Shown here: positions 7,760 through 15,680 of the stretch, piece by piece | Numbering within the stretch: position 1 is the stretch's first letter | Layout: each line of letters begins with the position of its first letter | NCBI GenBank assembly: GCA_910589145.1 | Contig: CAJUSD010000037.1 | Span: 1-28,507 of the forward strand | DNA length: 28,507 bases | Direction: 5' to 3' | Source: an uncultured Oscillospiraceae bacterium | Lineage (GTDB): Bacteria > Bacillota > Clostridia > Oscillospirales > Ruminococcaceae | The notes under the pieces: model-generated | What the model was told of the DNA's origin: nothing | The model's input: the letters and a program-made list of their open reading frames with translations, nothing else | Databases searched by the model: none | Made by a program: the position numbers and the translations under genes

Positions 7760-8224
7760 ATGGAACCAATAGAATTTAAAAACGAAGTCTGGGAATTTAT
7801 CCGCAATATTACCAACCAGATGGATACTCTATTCCGTTCTTGCTATGAAAGTTACGGTCTGACCGTTGGGCAAACCAGAATCCTGTTTCTATTAAGCGGT
7901 GAAAAGAAAATGAGCGTGACCGTTCTCAGCCGGTTATTGGGCGTTACCCCTGGGAATTTATCCGCAGCCTGCAAACTCCTTGAAAAGAAAGGATTGCTGG
8001 TACGCCAGCGGGACAGTAAGGATGAAAGAGTCGTATTAATTTTCCTTTCCGAAAAAGGAAAAGAGACTCTCTGCAAGTTGCAGGAGAGGTTGGACAGCAG
8101 GTGCAGAAAGATACTGGGGGAAATTCCAGAAAAGGATTTGGAGATTATTATGGAAGGAATGAAATTAATGTCCAATTTTTTAAACAAGGCGTGCTGCTCT
8201 GCCACTGAAAACCCTAAATCATAA
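7760..8224 (+). CDS. MarR family transcriptional regulator
   Basis: A 154-residue winged-helix regulator. The order is a dimerisation helix (about 1-30), the recognition region (LSRLLGVTPGNLSAACKLLEKKGLLVRQ, in part, about 65-95) with the wing motif RDSKDERVVLIFLSEKGK, then C-terminal dimerisation helices. The ATG at 7760 has AAGGGGG (7747-7753) upstream. It lies 20 bp before ftsH, so the two are surely cotranscribed. The inverted repeat on its own promoter suggests autorepression. The ligand is unknown; MarR proteins usually answer to phenolic compounds, oxidants or metals. Confidence 0.92.
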   Translation: MEPIEFKNEVWEFIRNITNQMDTLFRSCYESYGLTVGQTRILFLLSGEKKMSVTVLSRLLGVTPGNLSAACKLLEKKGLLVRQRDSKDERVVLIFLSEKGKETLCKLQERLDSRCRKILGEIPEKDLEIIMEGMKLMSNFLNKACCSATENPKS

Positions 8225-8244
8225 AAGTTAAGGAAGTGAATCAT

Positions 8245-10095
8245 ATGGATAATGTAAAACCTCCAAAAAAGCCGTTAATATTTTATTATGCATTGGTAAT
8301 GGTAATTATATTAGCGCTGAATATGTTAGTAATGCCGATGATGTCCAAAGCGCGTGTGCAGGAAGCGCCGTACAGCCAGTTTTTAAGCCAGCTTAGCGAG
8401 GGCATTGTCACTCAAGTAGAGATCCAGGAAGATAAAATTGTCTATGTCACAAAAGAAGGGGAACAGCGGGCGCGTTTTTACTATACAGGCAGTATGGAGG
8501 ATTCCAACCGTATAGCGGAACGCCTGGAAAAGTATCCTGATATTATCTATGGAAAAGTTATTCCGCAAAAGGAAAATACATTTTTAAGCGCCTTGCTGTC
8601 CTGGGTATTTCCGATTGTACTGATGATTGTTGTGGGACAGCTTTTAATGAGAACGTTGACCAAAAAGATGGGCGGCTCCAACGCTATGAGTTTTGGCAGA
8701 AGCAATGCCAAGGTTTATGTAGCGGCACAGACCGGAAAAACTTTTTCCGATGTAGCCGGCCAGGATGAGGCAAAAGATGCTTTAAAAGAAATAGTGGATT
8801 TTCTTCACAATCCCCAGAAGTATAAAGATATTGGTGCAAGGCTTCCAAAAGGGGCGCTGCTGGTAGGCCCTCCCGGGACAGGAAAGACCCTTTTGGCGCA
8901 GGCTGTAGCAGGGGAGGCCAACGTACCCTTTTTCTCTATCTCCGGTTCAGAATTTGTAGAAATGTTTGTAGGTATGGGGGCGGCCCGTGTTCGTGATTTG
9001 TTTAAACAGGCTTCTGAAAAAGCGCCCTGTATTGTTTTTATTGACGAAATAGATGCAATCGGAAAAAAAAGAGATACCAATATGGGCGGCAACGATGAAC
9101 GGGAGCAAACATTAAACCAGCTTCTCACTGAAATGGATGGTTTTGACGGCGGGAAAGGCGTGGTGATTTTGGCGGCGACCAACCGTCCAGAAAGCTTAGA
9201 CAAAGCACTTCTCAGGCCAGGAAGATTTGACAGGAGGGTTCCGGTTGAACTGCCGGATTTAGCTGGACGCATTGCAATTTTAAAGGTCCATGCCGCCAAA
9301 GTTAAAACCGATGGAGTGATTGACTTTGATGCAATTGCACGGGCAACCTCTGGGGCCTCTGGTGCAGAATTGGCGAACATTATTAATGAAGGAGCCCTGT
9401 CTGCTGTCCGGGCTGGCAGGTCAGCGGTTTCACAGCGGGATTTGGAAGAATCCGTTGAAACCGTAATTGCCGGTTATCAACGGAAAGGCGCGGTAATTTC
9501 TCCTAAGGAAAAGCTGATTGTTTCCTATCATGAAATTGGACATGCATTGGTAGCCGCTATGCAGAAACACTCAGCTCCTGTTCATAAGATTACCATTGTT
9601 CCCCGTACTTCCGGGGCGTTGGGATATACGATGCAGGTAGAGGAGGAAGAAAAAGTTCTTATGACCAAAGAGGAAGCTTTAGACAAAATTACCACCCTTA
9701 CAGGGGGGCGTGCGGCCGAAGAACTTATTTTCAGTTCCATTACAACAGGGGCGTCTAATGATATAGAACAGGCAACTAAAATTGCAAGGGCTATGGTGAC
9801 AAGATATGGCATGAGCGAAAATTTTGACATGATGGCCTTAGAAACTGTCAGCAATCAATACCTTAGCGGAGACGCATCCCTTATCTGCTCGGCAGAAACT
9901 GCTTCCCGGGTTGATGGGGAAGTTCTTGAAACAATCCGTAAAGCGCATGGTCAGGCAATGGAGATTTTAAAGCAGAATATAAAGAAACTACATGAACTGG
10001 CAAAATACCTTTTGGAAAAAGAGACGATTACAGGGGAAGAATTTATGAAAATTCTTAATTCTCCAGAAGATGGCGGTCTGGAAATCCAGATCTAG
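8245..10095 (+). CDS. ftsH: FtsH-type ATP-dependent zinc metalloprotease
   Basis: A membrane-anchored AAA+ protease that extracts and degrades membrane and short-lived cytosolic proteins. Order in the 616 residues: first membrane helix (about 12-32), external domain (about 35-110), second helix (about 112-136), AAA+ domain with Walker A GPPGTGKT (208-215), Walker B VFIDE (264-268) and the second region of homology (ATNRPESLDKALLRPGRFDRR), then the protease domain with HEIGH (429-433) and the third zinc ligand Asp506. The usual motif is HEAGH; here Ile replaces Ala, leaving all ligands intact. The ATG at 8245 has AGGAAG 8 nt upstream. It lies behind marR rather than near tilS/hpt, so it may be an inducible paralogue. 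Confidence 0.95.
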   Translation: MDNVKPPKKPLIFYYALVMVIILALNMLVMPMMSKARVQEAPYSQFLSQLSEGIVTQVEIQEDKIVYVTKEGEQRARFYYTGSMEDSNRIAERLEKYPDIIYGKVIPQKENTFLSALLSWVFPIVLMIVVGQLLMRTLTKKMGGSNAMSFGRSNAKVYVAAQTGKTFSDVAGQDEAKDALKEIVDFLHNPQKYKDIGARLPKGALLVGPPGTGKTLLAQAVAGEANVPFFSISGSEFVEMFVGMGAARVRDLFKQASEKAPCIVFIDEIDAIGKKRDTNMGGNDEREQTLNQLLTEMDGFDGGKGVVILAATNRPESLDKALLRPGRFDRRVPVELPDLAGRIAILKVHAAKVKTDGVIDFDAIARATSGASGAELANIINEGALSAVRAGRSAVSQRDLEESVETVIAGYQRKGAVISPKEKLIVSYHEIGHALVAAMQKHSAPVHKITIVPRTSGALGYTMQVEEEEKVLMTKEEALDKITTLTGGRAAEELIFSSITTGASNDIEQATKIARAMVTRYGMSENFDMMALETVSNQYLSGDASLICSAETASRVDGEVLETIRKAHGQAMEILKQNIKKLHELAKYLLEKETITGEEFMKILNSPEDGGLEIQI

Positions 10096-10155
10096 GGTGT
10101 GCAGAATGAAAACAACAGCAATTTCCGATAAAATAGTAAAAAATGAGGTGTATTT

Positions 10156-11070
10156 ATGCTAAGTGTCTGTTTACCGGGCACAGGGGGATTTATGCCGCTG
10201 ATTGACCGATGGCTGACCTGCTGCTGGATTGAATATCAGGGACACGCAATTTTAATTGACTGTGGGGAGGGAACCCAGCTTGCCTTAAAGAAAGCCGGAC
10301 TGCATCTAAGCCGTTTAGATATGGTATTCATCACGCATTTTCACGCCGATCATGTGGCAGGATTGGCGGGTATGCTGCTTTCCCTTGGCAATTCGGGCCG
10401 GGATGAACAGAAGCCGCTGACCATAGCAGGACCTCCTGGTTTAAACAAAATGATTCCAGCGCTTTTGGTAATTGCTCCTTTGCCTTATCCAGTACATTTA
10501 ATAGAGCTTTCTCCAGGTGATATGATTCCGGGGTATGGAGACATAACCATAAGTTGTATGGCGTTAAAACATCGGGTTGCCTGCTATGGCTATCGGGTTG
10601 ATCTCAAGCGTAAGCCGGTATTTTCTCCTGAGAAAGCTGAGGCGCTGCAAGTTCCAAAGCAATTTTGGAAAAAACTGCACAATGGGGAGGCTGTGCAGCT
10701 TTCTGACGGCAGGATAATTCTTTCTGAAGATGTAATTGAGCGGGCGCGTACGCCGATTTCTGTTTCCTACTGCACAGACACCCTTCCTATGCCGGAGATT
10801 GCAGATTTTGCCAAAGGGGTAGATTTGATGATTGCAGAGGGAATGTATGGCGATGACTGTATGGCGGAAAAAGTTGCAGAAAAGAAACATAGTTTATATT
10901 CCCAAAGCGCACGTCTGGCAAAGGAAGCAGGGGCAAAAAGATTGTGGCTGACACATTTTAGTCCAGCTATGCAGAACCCGGAAGAATATTTGGAAAATGT
11001 CAGAATGATTTTTCCAAATACGGAAGTTGGAAAAGACGGGATAAAAATAGAGTTGGAAGGAGAAGGATAA
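10156..11070 (+). CDS. rnz: Ribonuclease Z (tRNA 3' endonuclease)
   Basis: A 304-residue metallo-beta-lactamase-fold nuclease that cuts the 3' trailer from tRNA precursors lacking encoded CCA. Zinc motif THFHADH (His61, His63, Asp65, His66); the DCGEGTQ box (35-41) and KHRVACYGYR are diagnostic of RNase Z. The later ligands appear in CTDTLP and LTHFSP. It begins 60 bp after ftsH with its own TGAGGTG site and no terminator between, so it may be the third gene of the marR operon. The tRNA-Leu in this window lacks an encoded CCA, the type of substrate RNase Z handles. Confidence 0.93.
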   Translation: MLSVCLPGTGGFMPLIDRWLTCCWIEYQGHAILIDCGEGTQLALKKAGLHLSRLDMVFITHFHADHVAGLAGMLLSLGNSGRDEQKPLTIAGPPGLNKMIPALLVIAPLPYPVHLIELSPGDMIPGYGDITISCMALKHRVACYGYRVDLKRKPVFSPEKAEALQVPKQFWKKLHNGEAVQLSDGRIILSEDVIERARTPISVSYCTDTLPMPEIADFAKGVDLMIAEGMYGDDCMAEKVAEKKHSLYSQSARLAKEAGAKRLWLTHFSPAMQNPEEYLENVRMIFPNTEVGKDGIKIELEGEG

Positions 11071-11117
11071 AGCCGGTATACAGGGTATAAAATAATGACA
11101 AAGGCCAAGGATGGAAA

Positions 11118-11159
11118 AAAGGGTTTAGCAGGTTTTTATTAAAGCCTGCTAAACCCTTT
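11118..11159. terminator. Bidirectional terminator between rnz and the DUF2871 gene
   Basis: A perfect 15-bp stem (11118-11132 with 11145-11159, AAAGGGTTTAGCAGG) with a 12-nt loop between convergent genes. The A-run on the left gives a strong T-run on the minus strand; the plus side is weaker. Confidence 0.85.
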
Positions 11160-11225
11160 GGTTTTGCTGGACGAAATCCCCAAAATGGAAAATCTCTTTG
11201 GGGACAATAGAAAGGCTGAAGGTTC

Positions 11226-11636
11226 TTAGCCTGCCTTCTTTCTGATTTTCAGCAGCAAAAGAATCATACAGATACCTGTCAAACTATGGCCTATTCCTGC
11301 AATTCCCGAAATAGAAGCATCCATACCAGATGTTAATTCAGTTCCCCAAACCTGTGTCAAACCCCGTAAAAGAAAACCGAGGCTGGTAATGTTTAACCCT
11401 GCCTGATAAATTGCCAAAAGTTTGCCGATGCTTTTTTCAGAAAAGGAAAAAACTTTTTCTGCCAGCATAAGTGCAAGAAAGAAAAACATCCCTAACAGAA
11501 AATAATGTGTATGTATTAATGATAAATTTGTTTGACCTGAAAAATGGCTGAACTTTGTAAATTCCCTGTAAAATACTCCAAATACCATGGCAGTCACTGC
11601 ATAAGCCAAAGCCAGATTTGCATAGCGTTTAACCAC
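11226..11636 (-). CDS. DUF2871 family membrane protein
   Basis: A 136-residue protein with four predicted membrane helices (about 7-25, 41-63, 70-92, 110-130). HTHYFLLGMFFFLALMLAEK in the second helix and GIGHSLTGICMILLL in the fourth match DUF2871; the His residues inside helices recall haem- or metal-binding membrane proteins, but no function is established. It lies 16 bp after the membrane protein gene upstream and forms a three-gene unit with that gene and the TetR regulator. No known drug or efflux motif is visible. Confidence 0.75.
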   Translation of the reverse strand: MVKRYANLALAYAVTAMVFGVFYREFTKFSHFSGQTNLSLIHTHYFLLGMFFFLALMLAEKVFSFSEKSIGKLLAIYQAGLNITSLGFLLRGLTQVWGTELTSGMDASISGIAGIGHSLTGICMILLLLKIRKKAG

Positions 11637-11652
11637 AATAAATACCTCCCGG

Positions 11653-12333
11653 TTATTCCGTTTTGTTCAATTTTTCTCTTTTGTAAAGATTCCAGCCCAT
11701 TAAAACAATCCATACATAAGCAAGCGTTTTTGGAATCATAAGAATACCGATTATTGGGAAAACCCCGCTAAACAGAACCACTGGCAGATAAAAACCAAAA
11801 GAGAGTGCAACCGCTAGGGGCATAAATCGGAATATACGGTCATTCCTTTTTTGGGATTCCTGCGCAAAAATGGCTATAATGATAATCCCCATAATAGCGA
11901 AAGGCATATTGCGGAGAATTCCAAACAAAAGCGGCTGACGGTAAACAAGCCATTGATTTTGCGGAAGCAGGCAAAGTACAATGCGTAAAATGGATAATCC
12001 CCACATGATTCCGGTAAGTTTTTTTCTGCCCTTAACCTGGTAGTATTCACGCCAAATATAATATAGGATTAAGTAAAAGATGGTCATTGTAATGGAAGTA
12101 ATGAATTTTCCAATCCCAAGCGCAGCTGCATTTGCTTCCAGGCCGGTTGTCCAAAGGGCATAGGAACGAGGAACCAAATGGAAAGAGTCACCCGCTCCAA
12201 GCAGTGCAGCCATAAGTCCGGCTTTTTTCACCAGGGAATCCTTTCCCTTTATCAGCATAGTAAGCCCTGCCATAAGCGCAAAGCAAAGATATAATATATC
12301 AAAGGCAGTTTCTGCGATTGCCTGTGGCATCAT
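11653..12333 (-). CDS. Polytopic membrane protein of unknown function
   Basis: A 226-residue hydrophobic protein with about seven predicted membrane helices and short loops. The segment GAGDSFHLVPR near residues 47-57 stands out as a possible conserved motif, between helices one and three. I do not recognise the family. It sits between the TetR gene (16 bp upstream) and the DUF2871 gene (16 bp downstream), all on the minus strand. Control by the TetR protein is likely from this arrangement; transport or membrane-stress roles are guesses. Confidence 0.7.
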   Translation of the reverse strand: MMPQAIAETAFDILYLCFALMAGLTMLIKGKDSLVKKAGLMAALLGAGDSFHLVPRSYALWTTGLEANAAALGIGKFITSITMTIFYLILYYIWREYYQVKGRKKLTGIMWGLSILRIVLCLLPQNQWLVYRQPLLFGILRNMPFAIMGIIIIAIFAQESQKRNDRIFRFMPLAVALSFGFYLPVVLFSGVFPIIGILMIPKTLAYVWIVLMGWNLYKREKLNKTE

Positions 12334-12349
12334 TATTTCACCCTTTCAT

Positions 12350-12898
12350 TCAATAAACAATACGTTTAACGATTGCAATAAAGAAAGAAATGTTGGGGTT
12401 TTCTTCTTTCAGCAATGCTGACATATTTATCATAATAAAATGTGCAAAGCGCTTTGGAGTAAACGTTTCATTCCAGATATTTGGGCGGATATCCACATCT
12501 TGTTCCATATACTGGATAAAGGCTGCCTCCAGTTCTGACTGCATGGAAGTCATACGCTCCTGTCCTGGTAATTCCATTGTGCCCAAGCTGTTCATAAGTT
12601 TTCCGGCGGACTGATCTATCCGTTCTTTTAGAAAATAAAAGATTTCTTGGAGCTGTTCACAAAAAGTTTCGGCAGAGATTGCAGTTTTCATTTCACACAA
12701 CGCTTTTTTCCAATCATCTTCTGTTAAGGCGAATAAGATTTCATCTTTACCTGAAAAATAATTATATACTGTTCCGATTGCCACTCCGGCTTTCTGAGCA
12801 ATTAAACGGATATTTACCGCTTCTATACCGTCTGTATCTGCAATTTCACGGGACAGTTTCAGAAGTTTGCTGCGCAAAGCACTGTCTTTTCTTTTCAT
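12350..12898 (-). CDS. TetR/AcrR family transcriptional regulator
   Basis: A 182-residue repressor. The helix-turn-helix spans about 28-50, with the signature IAQKAGVAIGTVYNYFSGKDEIL; the C-terminal ligand domain (55-182) is divergent. It heads a minus-strand operon with two membrane proteins. Its promoter is a consensus sigma-A site, and a perfect 14-bp palindrome lies just downstream of the -10 box, so autoregulation together with the membrane genes is probable. The effector is unknown. Confidence 0.93.
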   Translation of the reverse strand: MKRKDSALRSKLLKLSREIADTDGIEAVNIRLIAQKAGVAIGTVYNYFSGKDEILFALTEDDWKKALCEMKTAISAETFCEQLQEIFYFLKERIDQSAGKLMNSLGTMELPGQERMTSMQSELEAAFIQYMEQDVDIRPNIWNETFTPKRFAHFIMINMSALLKEENPNISFFIAIVKRIVY

Positions 12899-12921
12899 CC
12901 AATTCCCCTTCTCACGGATAT

Positions 12922-12935
12922 ATGAACATGTTCAT
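12922..12935. promoter_or_regulatory. Probable TetR operator
   Basis: The perfect 14-bp palindrome ATGAACATGTTCAT sits about 5 bp downstream of the -10 box of the TetR promoter. A second TGTTCA half-site in the spacer pairs with TGAACA across the -10 box, so the operator may be extended. Confidence 0.65.
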
Positions 12936-12939
12936 TTAT

Positions 12940-12968
12940 ATAATATCCTGAACAAATAGATTTGTCAA
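12940..12968 (-). promoter_or_regulatory. Consensus sigma-A promoter of the TetR operon
   Basis: On the minus strand: TTGACA (12963-12968), exactly 17 bp, TATTAT (12940-12945). Confidence 0.85.
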
Positions 12969-12997
12969 CCCTTTTTAATTCGTTGGTACTAATCATC

Positions 12998-13014
12998 TTA
13001 GGTAATACCTATAT
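12998..13014. repeat. Left copy of a 17-bp inverted repeat flanking the two-component system
   Basis: TTAGGTAATACCTATAT; the exact reverse complement is at 15319-15335. It contains the 13-bp palindrome TAGGTAATACCTA. Confidence 0.85.
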
Positions 13015-13042
13015 CGTTGCTTCCAGGTTAAAAACGCTATCT

Positions 13043-13106
13043 TTCAATTATGTTTCAGTACTGCTTCACTTTCCCTTCACACATCCTGATATAAATTGTG
13101 TATAAT
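13043..13106 (+). promoter_or_regulatory. Promoter of the two-component system with four 11-bp-spaced TTCA repeats
   Basis: TTCA occurs at 13043, 13054, 13065 and 13076, exactly one helical turn apart, each preceded by T or C. The last one overlaps the poor -35 region (TTCACA, 13076-13081), followed by TATAAT at 13101-13106. PhoB/PhoP-type regulators bind such direct repeats with 11-bp periodicity, so this is a likely autoregulatory site for the response regulator gene behind it. Confidence 0.65.
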
Positions 13107-13151
13107 AGAACTTAACAGCTACTCAAATCAGCAAGGGAAGGATGAGCGCAA

Positions 13152-13826
13152 ATGTACCGGCTTTTAATTGTAGACGACGAGGAAAGAATCCGTGAGGTCA
13201 TCAAAAAATATGCAATTTTCGAGGGATATGAAGTAGATGAAGCTTCTGATGGGATGGAAGTCATACAAATTTGTAAACAAAAGACATTTGACTTAATCAT
13301 AATGGATATTATGATGCCGGAACTAGACGGTTTTTCAGCATGCCGGGAAATACGGCGTTTTTGTACTACGCCAATTATTATGCTTTCGGCGAGAGGGGAG
13401 GAATATGATAAAATCCATGGTTTTGAATTAGGGATAGACGATTATGTTGTCAAACCGTTTTCACCAAAAGAGCTAATGATGCGTGTTGCAGCAGTCATCA
13501 AACGCAGCAAAGCGCAGGAAAACCAACTGCAAAAGGAAATTCTGACTTTTGAAGGATTAAAGGTAGATTTCACCGGACGTCTGGTATATGTCAACGAACA
13601 AAAAGTAGATATGTCTCCTAAGGAATACGACCTATTTTTCTATCTGGTAAAAAACCGTGGAATAGCGTTGACAAGGGAAAAGCTAATCAGTGACGTATGG
13701 GGGTATGATTTTTTTGGAGATGATAGAACATTGGACACTCATATTAAGCTGCTTAGAAAGAGTTTAGGGGAATATAGTAAATTTATTGTAACTCTGCGGG
13801 GAGTGGGGTATCGTTTTGAAGGATAA
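13152..13826 (+). CDS. OmpR/PhoB family response regulator
   Basis: A 224-residue DNA-binding response regulator. The receiver domain (1-120) has acidic Asp8-Asp9, phospho-acceptor Asp52 (IIMDIMMP) and Lys101 (VVKPF). The winged-helix domain (about 130-224) contains LTREKLISDVWGYDFFGDDRTLDTHIKLLRKSL (in part) and ends GVGYRFEG, as in PhoB-type proteins. Its stop overlaps the kinase start by 11 nt, so the two are translationally coupled. The direct repeats in its promoter fit self-regulation. The regulated genes are not evident; the family resembles PhoP, ResD and VanR. Confidence 0.95.
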   Translation: MYRLLIVDDEERIREVIKKYAIFEGYEVDEASDGMEVIQICKQKTFDLIIMDIMMPELDGFSACREIRRFCTTPIIMLSARGEEYDKIHGFELGIDDYVVKPFSPKELMMRVAAVIKRSKAQENQLQKEILTFEGLKVDFTGRLVYVNEQKVDMSPKEYDLFFYLVKNRGIALTREKLISDVWGYDFFGDDRTLDTHIKLLRKSLGEYSKFIVTLRGVGYRFEG

Positions 13827-15324
13827 ACGTCAAAAACCAGGCCGGAAACTCAGTATTAAATGGAAGCTGTTTGGATGGCTTGCGCTATTCTGCGGATTGA
13901 TGCTGGCCCTGTTGTGGACATTCCAGGTAGTATTTTTAGACAGCTTCTATAAAATTATAAAAACCCAGTCCCTCCGTTCCTCCGGGGATGCGATTGTCCG
14001 TAATATTGACAGCGAAGATCTGGCTCAACTGGTAAACCGTATTGTATTTCAAAATAACATCAGCGTTCGGATTGTCAACCAGGACGGCGGGGATGTTCTC
14101 AGCGAAAGCCAGAATATAGGAAAATTCTGGTCTCTGCCTGCTAATGAAACACAGTTATTTTACCAAAGGGCTGAGGAAAACGGTGGAAGTCTTTTTGAGA
14201 CCTTTTCCAAAGAATCCTTTAAATTTTCTGACCCGGACGATCACCGCCGGTTTGTGGGAAAACTTCCTCCACAAACGGAATTTATGAGCGAGACTATGAT
14301 TTATGTGCGTTTGGTGGACAAGGCGGACGGCTCTAAATTAATGGTGATGGTTCATTCTACTATTACGCCAATTCATTCTACTGTGGAAACGCTTCGGGTA
14401 CAGCTTGTATGTATTACCCTTATTATGCTGGTGCTTTCCCTGACGCTTGCCTTTTTAATTTCCCGTAAAATTTCCCAGCCCATTATCCAGATTAATCAAA
14501 CCGCCAAGCTTTTGGCGAAAGGGGTTTATGATGTGAATTTTGCCGGAAGCAATTTTTTGGAGATCAGTGAACTGAGTGACACTCTCAATTATGCTGCGGT
14601 CGAATTATCTAAAGTAGAAGCTTTGCGGCGGGAATTAATCGCCAACATTTCCCATGACCTGCGAACCCCTTTAACCATGATTACTGGTTATGCGGAAGTA
14701 ATGCGTGACCTCCCTGGGGAAAATACCCCCGAAAACATTCAAATTATTATTGATGAAGCGAAACGGCTTTCCGTTTTAGTAAACGACATTTTAGACCTTT
14801 CCAAACTCCAATCCGGCGTTTTATCCCTGACCCCTTCCGTCTTTAACCTTACCCAGAATATTAAGGATATTTTAACCCGTTATTCCAAACTTACCGAACA
14901 GGATGGGTTCCATATTAAGTTTATCTGCGGCGGAAACGTTTTTGTCAACGCTGATCCAGTCAAAATGAATCAGGTGGTTTATAACCTGATTAATAACGCC
15001 ATTAACTATGCAGGATCCGATAAACAGGTTACTGTTTGTCAGAGTACCTATGACCATAAAGTGAAAATTGAAGTGATTGATTCCGGCGAGGGAATATCTG
15101 AAGAACAGCTTCCTTATATTTGGGATCGGTATTATAAGGTCGATAAAAAACATAAGAGATCTGCTGTGGGAACTGGATTGGGATTGTCAATTGTTAAAAC
15201 TATTTTGGATATGCACCACGCTAATTATTCTGTAGTCAGTTCTATAGGGCAGGGGAGTATTTTTTGGTTTGAGCTGGAGATTGCAGAACCTTCAGCTTTA
15301 ACAGTGGAAGAAGATAGGATATAG
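13816..15324 (+). CDS. Sensor histidine kinase
   Basis: A 502-residue membrane kinase, partner of the regulator before it. First membrane helix about 18-40, external sensing domain about 41-193, second helix about 194-216, HAMP linker 217-270, dimerisation/phosphotransfer domain with His280 (ISHDLRTPL), ATP-binding domain with the N-box (NQVVYNLINNAINYA), G1 (DSGEGI) and G2 (GTGLGLSIVK). The external domain has no motif I recognise. The start is the TTG at 13816, overlapping the previous gene, with GGGAGTGGGG just upstream. The last codons fall inside the right 17-bp repeat (15319-15335). Confidence 0.94.
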   Translation: MKDKRQKPGRKLSIKWKLFGWLALFCGLMLALLWTFQVVFLDSFYKIIKTQSLRSSGDAIVRNIDSEDLAQLVNRIVFQNNISVRIVNQDGGDVLSESQNIGKFWSLPANETQLFYQRAEENGGSLFETFSKESFKFSDPDDHRRFVGKLPPQTEFMSETMIYVRLVDKADGSKLMVMVHSTITPIHSTVETLRVQLVCITLIMLVLSLTLAFLISRKISQPIIQINQTAKLLAKGVYDVNFAGSNFLEISELSDTLNYAAVELSKVEALRRELIANISHDLRTPLTMITGYAEVMRDLPGENTPENIQIIIDEAKRLSVLVNDILDLSKLQSGVLSLTPSVFNLTQNIKDILTRYSKLTEQDGFHIKFICGGNVFVNADPVKMNQVVYNLINNAINYAGSDKQVTVCQSTYDHKVKIEVIDSGEGISEEQLPYIWDRYYKVDKKHKRSAVGTGLGLSIVKTILDMHHANYSVVSSIGQGSIFWFELEIAEPSALTVEEDRI

Positions 15325-15335
15325 GTATTACCTAA
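15319..15335. repeat. Right copy of the 17-bp inverted repeat
   Basis: ATATAGGTATTACCTAA, exact reverse complement of 12998-13014. It contains the stop codon of the histidine kinase (15322-15324). Confidence 0.85.
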
Positions 15336-15344
15336 TATGGGTAC

Positions 15345-15432
15345 TGCCAAGGGCAGTTTAAAAAGGGTTGGAGATGTGCAGCAAAACGGCACTCCACAAA
15401 AGCCTTTTATCGCGTATGCAGACGCGAACCCC
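15345..15432 (+). repeat. Dispersed palindromic repeat, copy R3
   Basis: GCAGTTTAAAAAGGGTTGG, GTGCAGC and GCACTCCACAAAAGCC follow the same order as R1 and R2, then a CGCGTATGCAGACGCG hairpin. The copy is shorter and more diverged. Confidence 0.55.
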
Positions 15433-15484
15433 CCTGTACAAACCAGAATCGGAGGAAAAGTAACCCTAAAGAGGTAAAACATAA

Positions 15485-15543
15485 CGGCTTATTGCTAAAC
15501 ACGCCAAAGGACGGTTCAGCGATAAGCCGCTGTTTAAAAACAG
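15485..15543 (+). terminator. Probable terminator of the two-component operon
   Basis: A 12-bp stem with one G-U (15485-15496 with 15518-15529, CGGCTTATTGCT) followed directly by the near-palindrome CTGTTTAAAAACAG. The T-run is weak, so a processing or pausing structure is possible. Confidence 0.45.
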
Positions 15544-15544
15544 A

Positions 15545-15680
15545 TACCCTTTGCTTGACAAGGGAAAACATGGTTTTTGGGGCCGGCAAAGGAGAAGGTG
15601 GATATAACAAAGCAAAAAATGGCGCCAAAAACGCCGCCAGAACTGCGTTTGGGCGTGCTGCCCCTTGTCAAGCAAAGATA
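15545..15680. mobile_element. MITE with TACC...GGTA termini, copy 2
   Basis: About 136 bp bounded by TACCCTTTGCTTGACAAGG (15545-15563) and CCTTGTCAAGCAAAGATA (15663-15680), the same ends as copy 1 with small changes. It shares the interior GGGAAAACATGGTTTTTGG and GGCGCCAAAAAC and lacks the nested palindrome. Its right end runs into the 3' end of the sugar epimerase gene and supplies that gene's stop codon. Confidence 0.8.
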
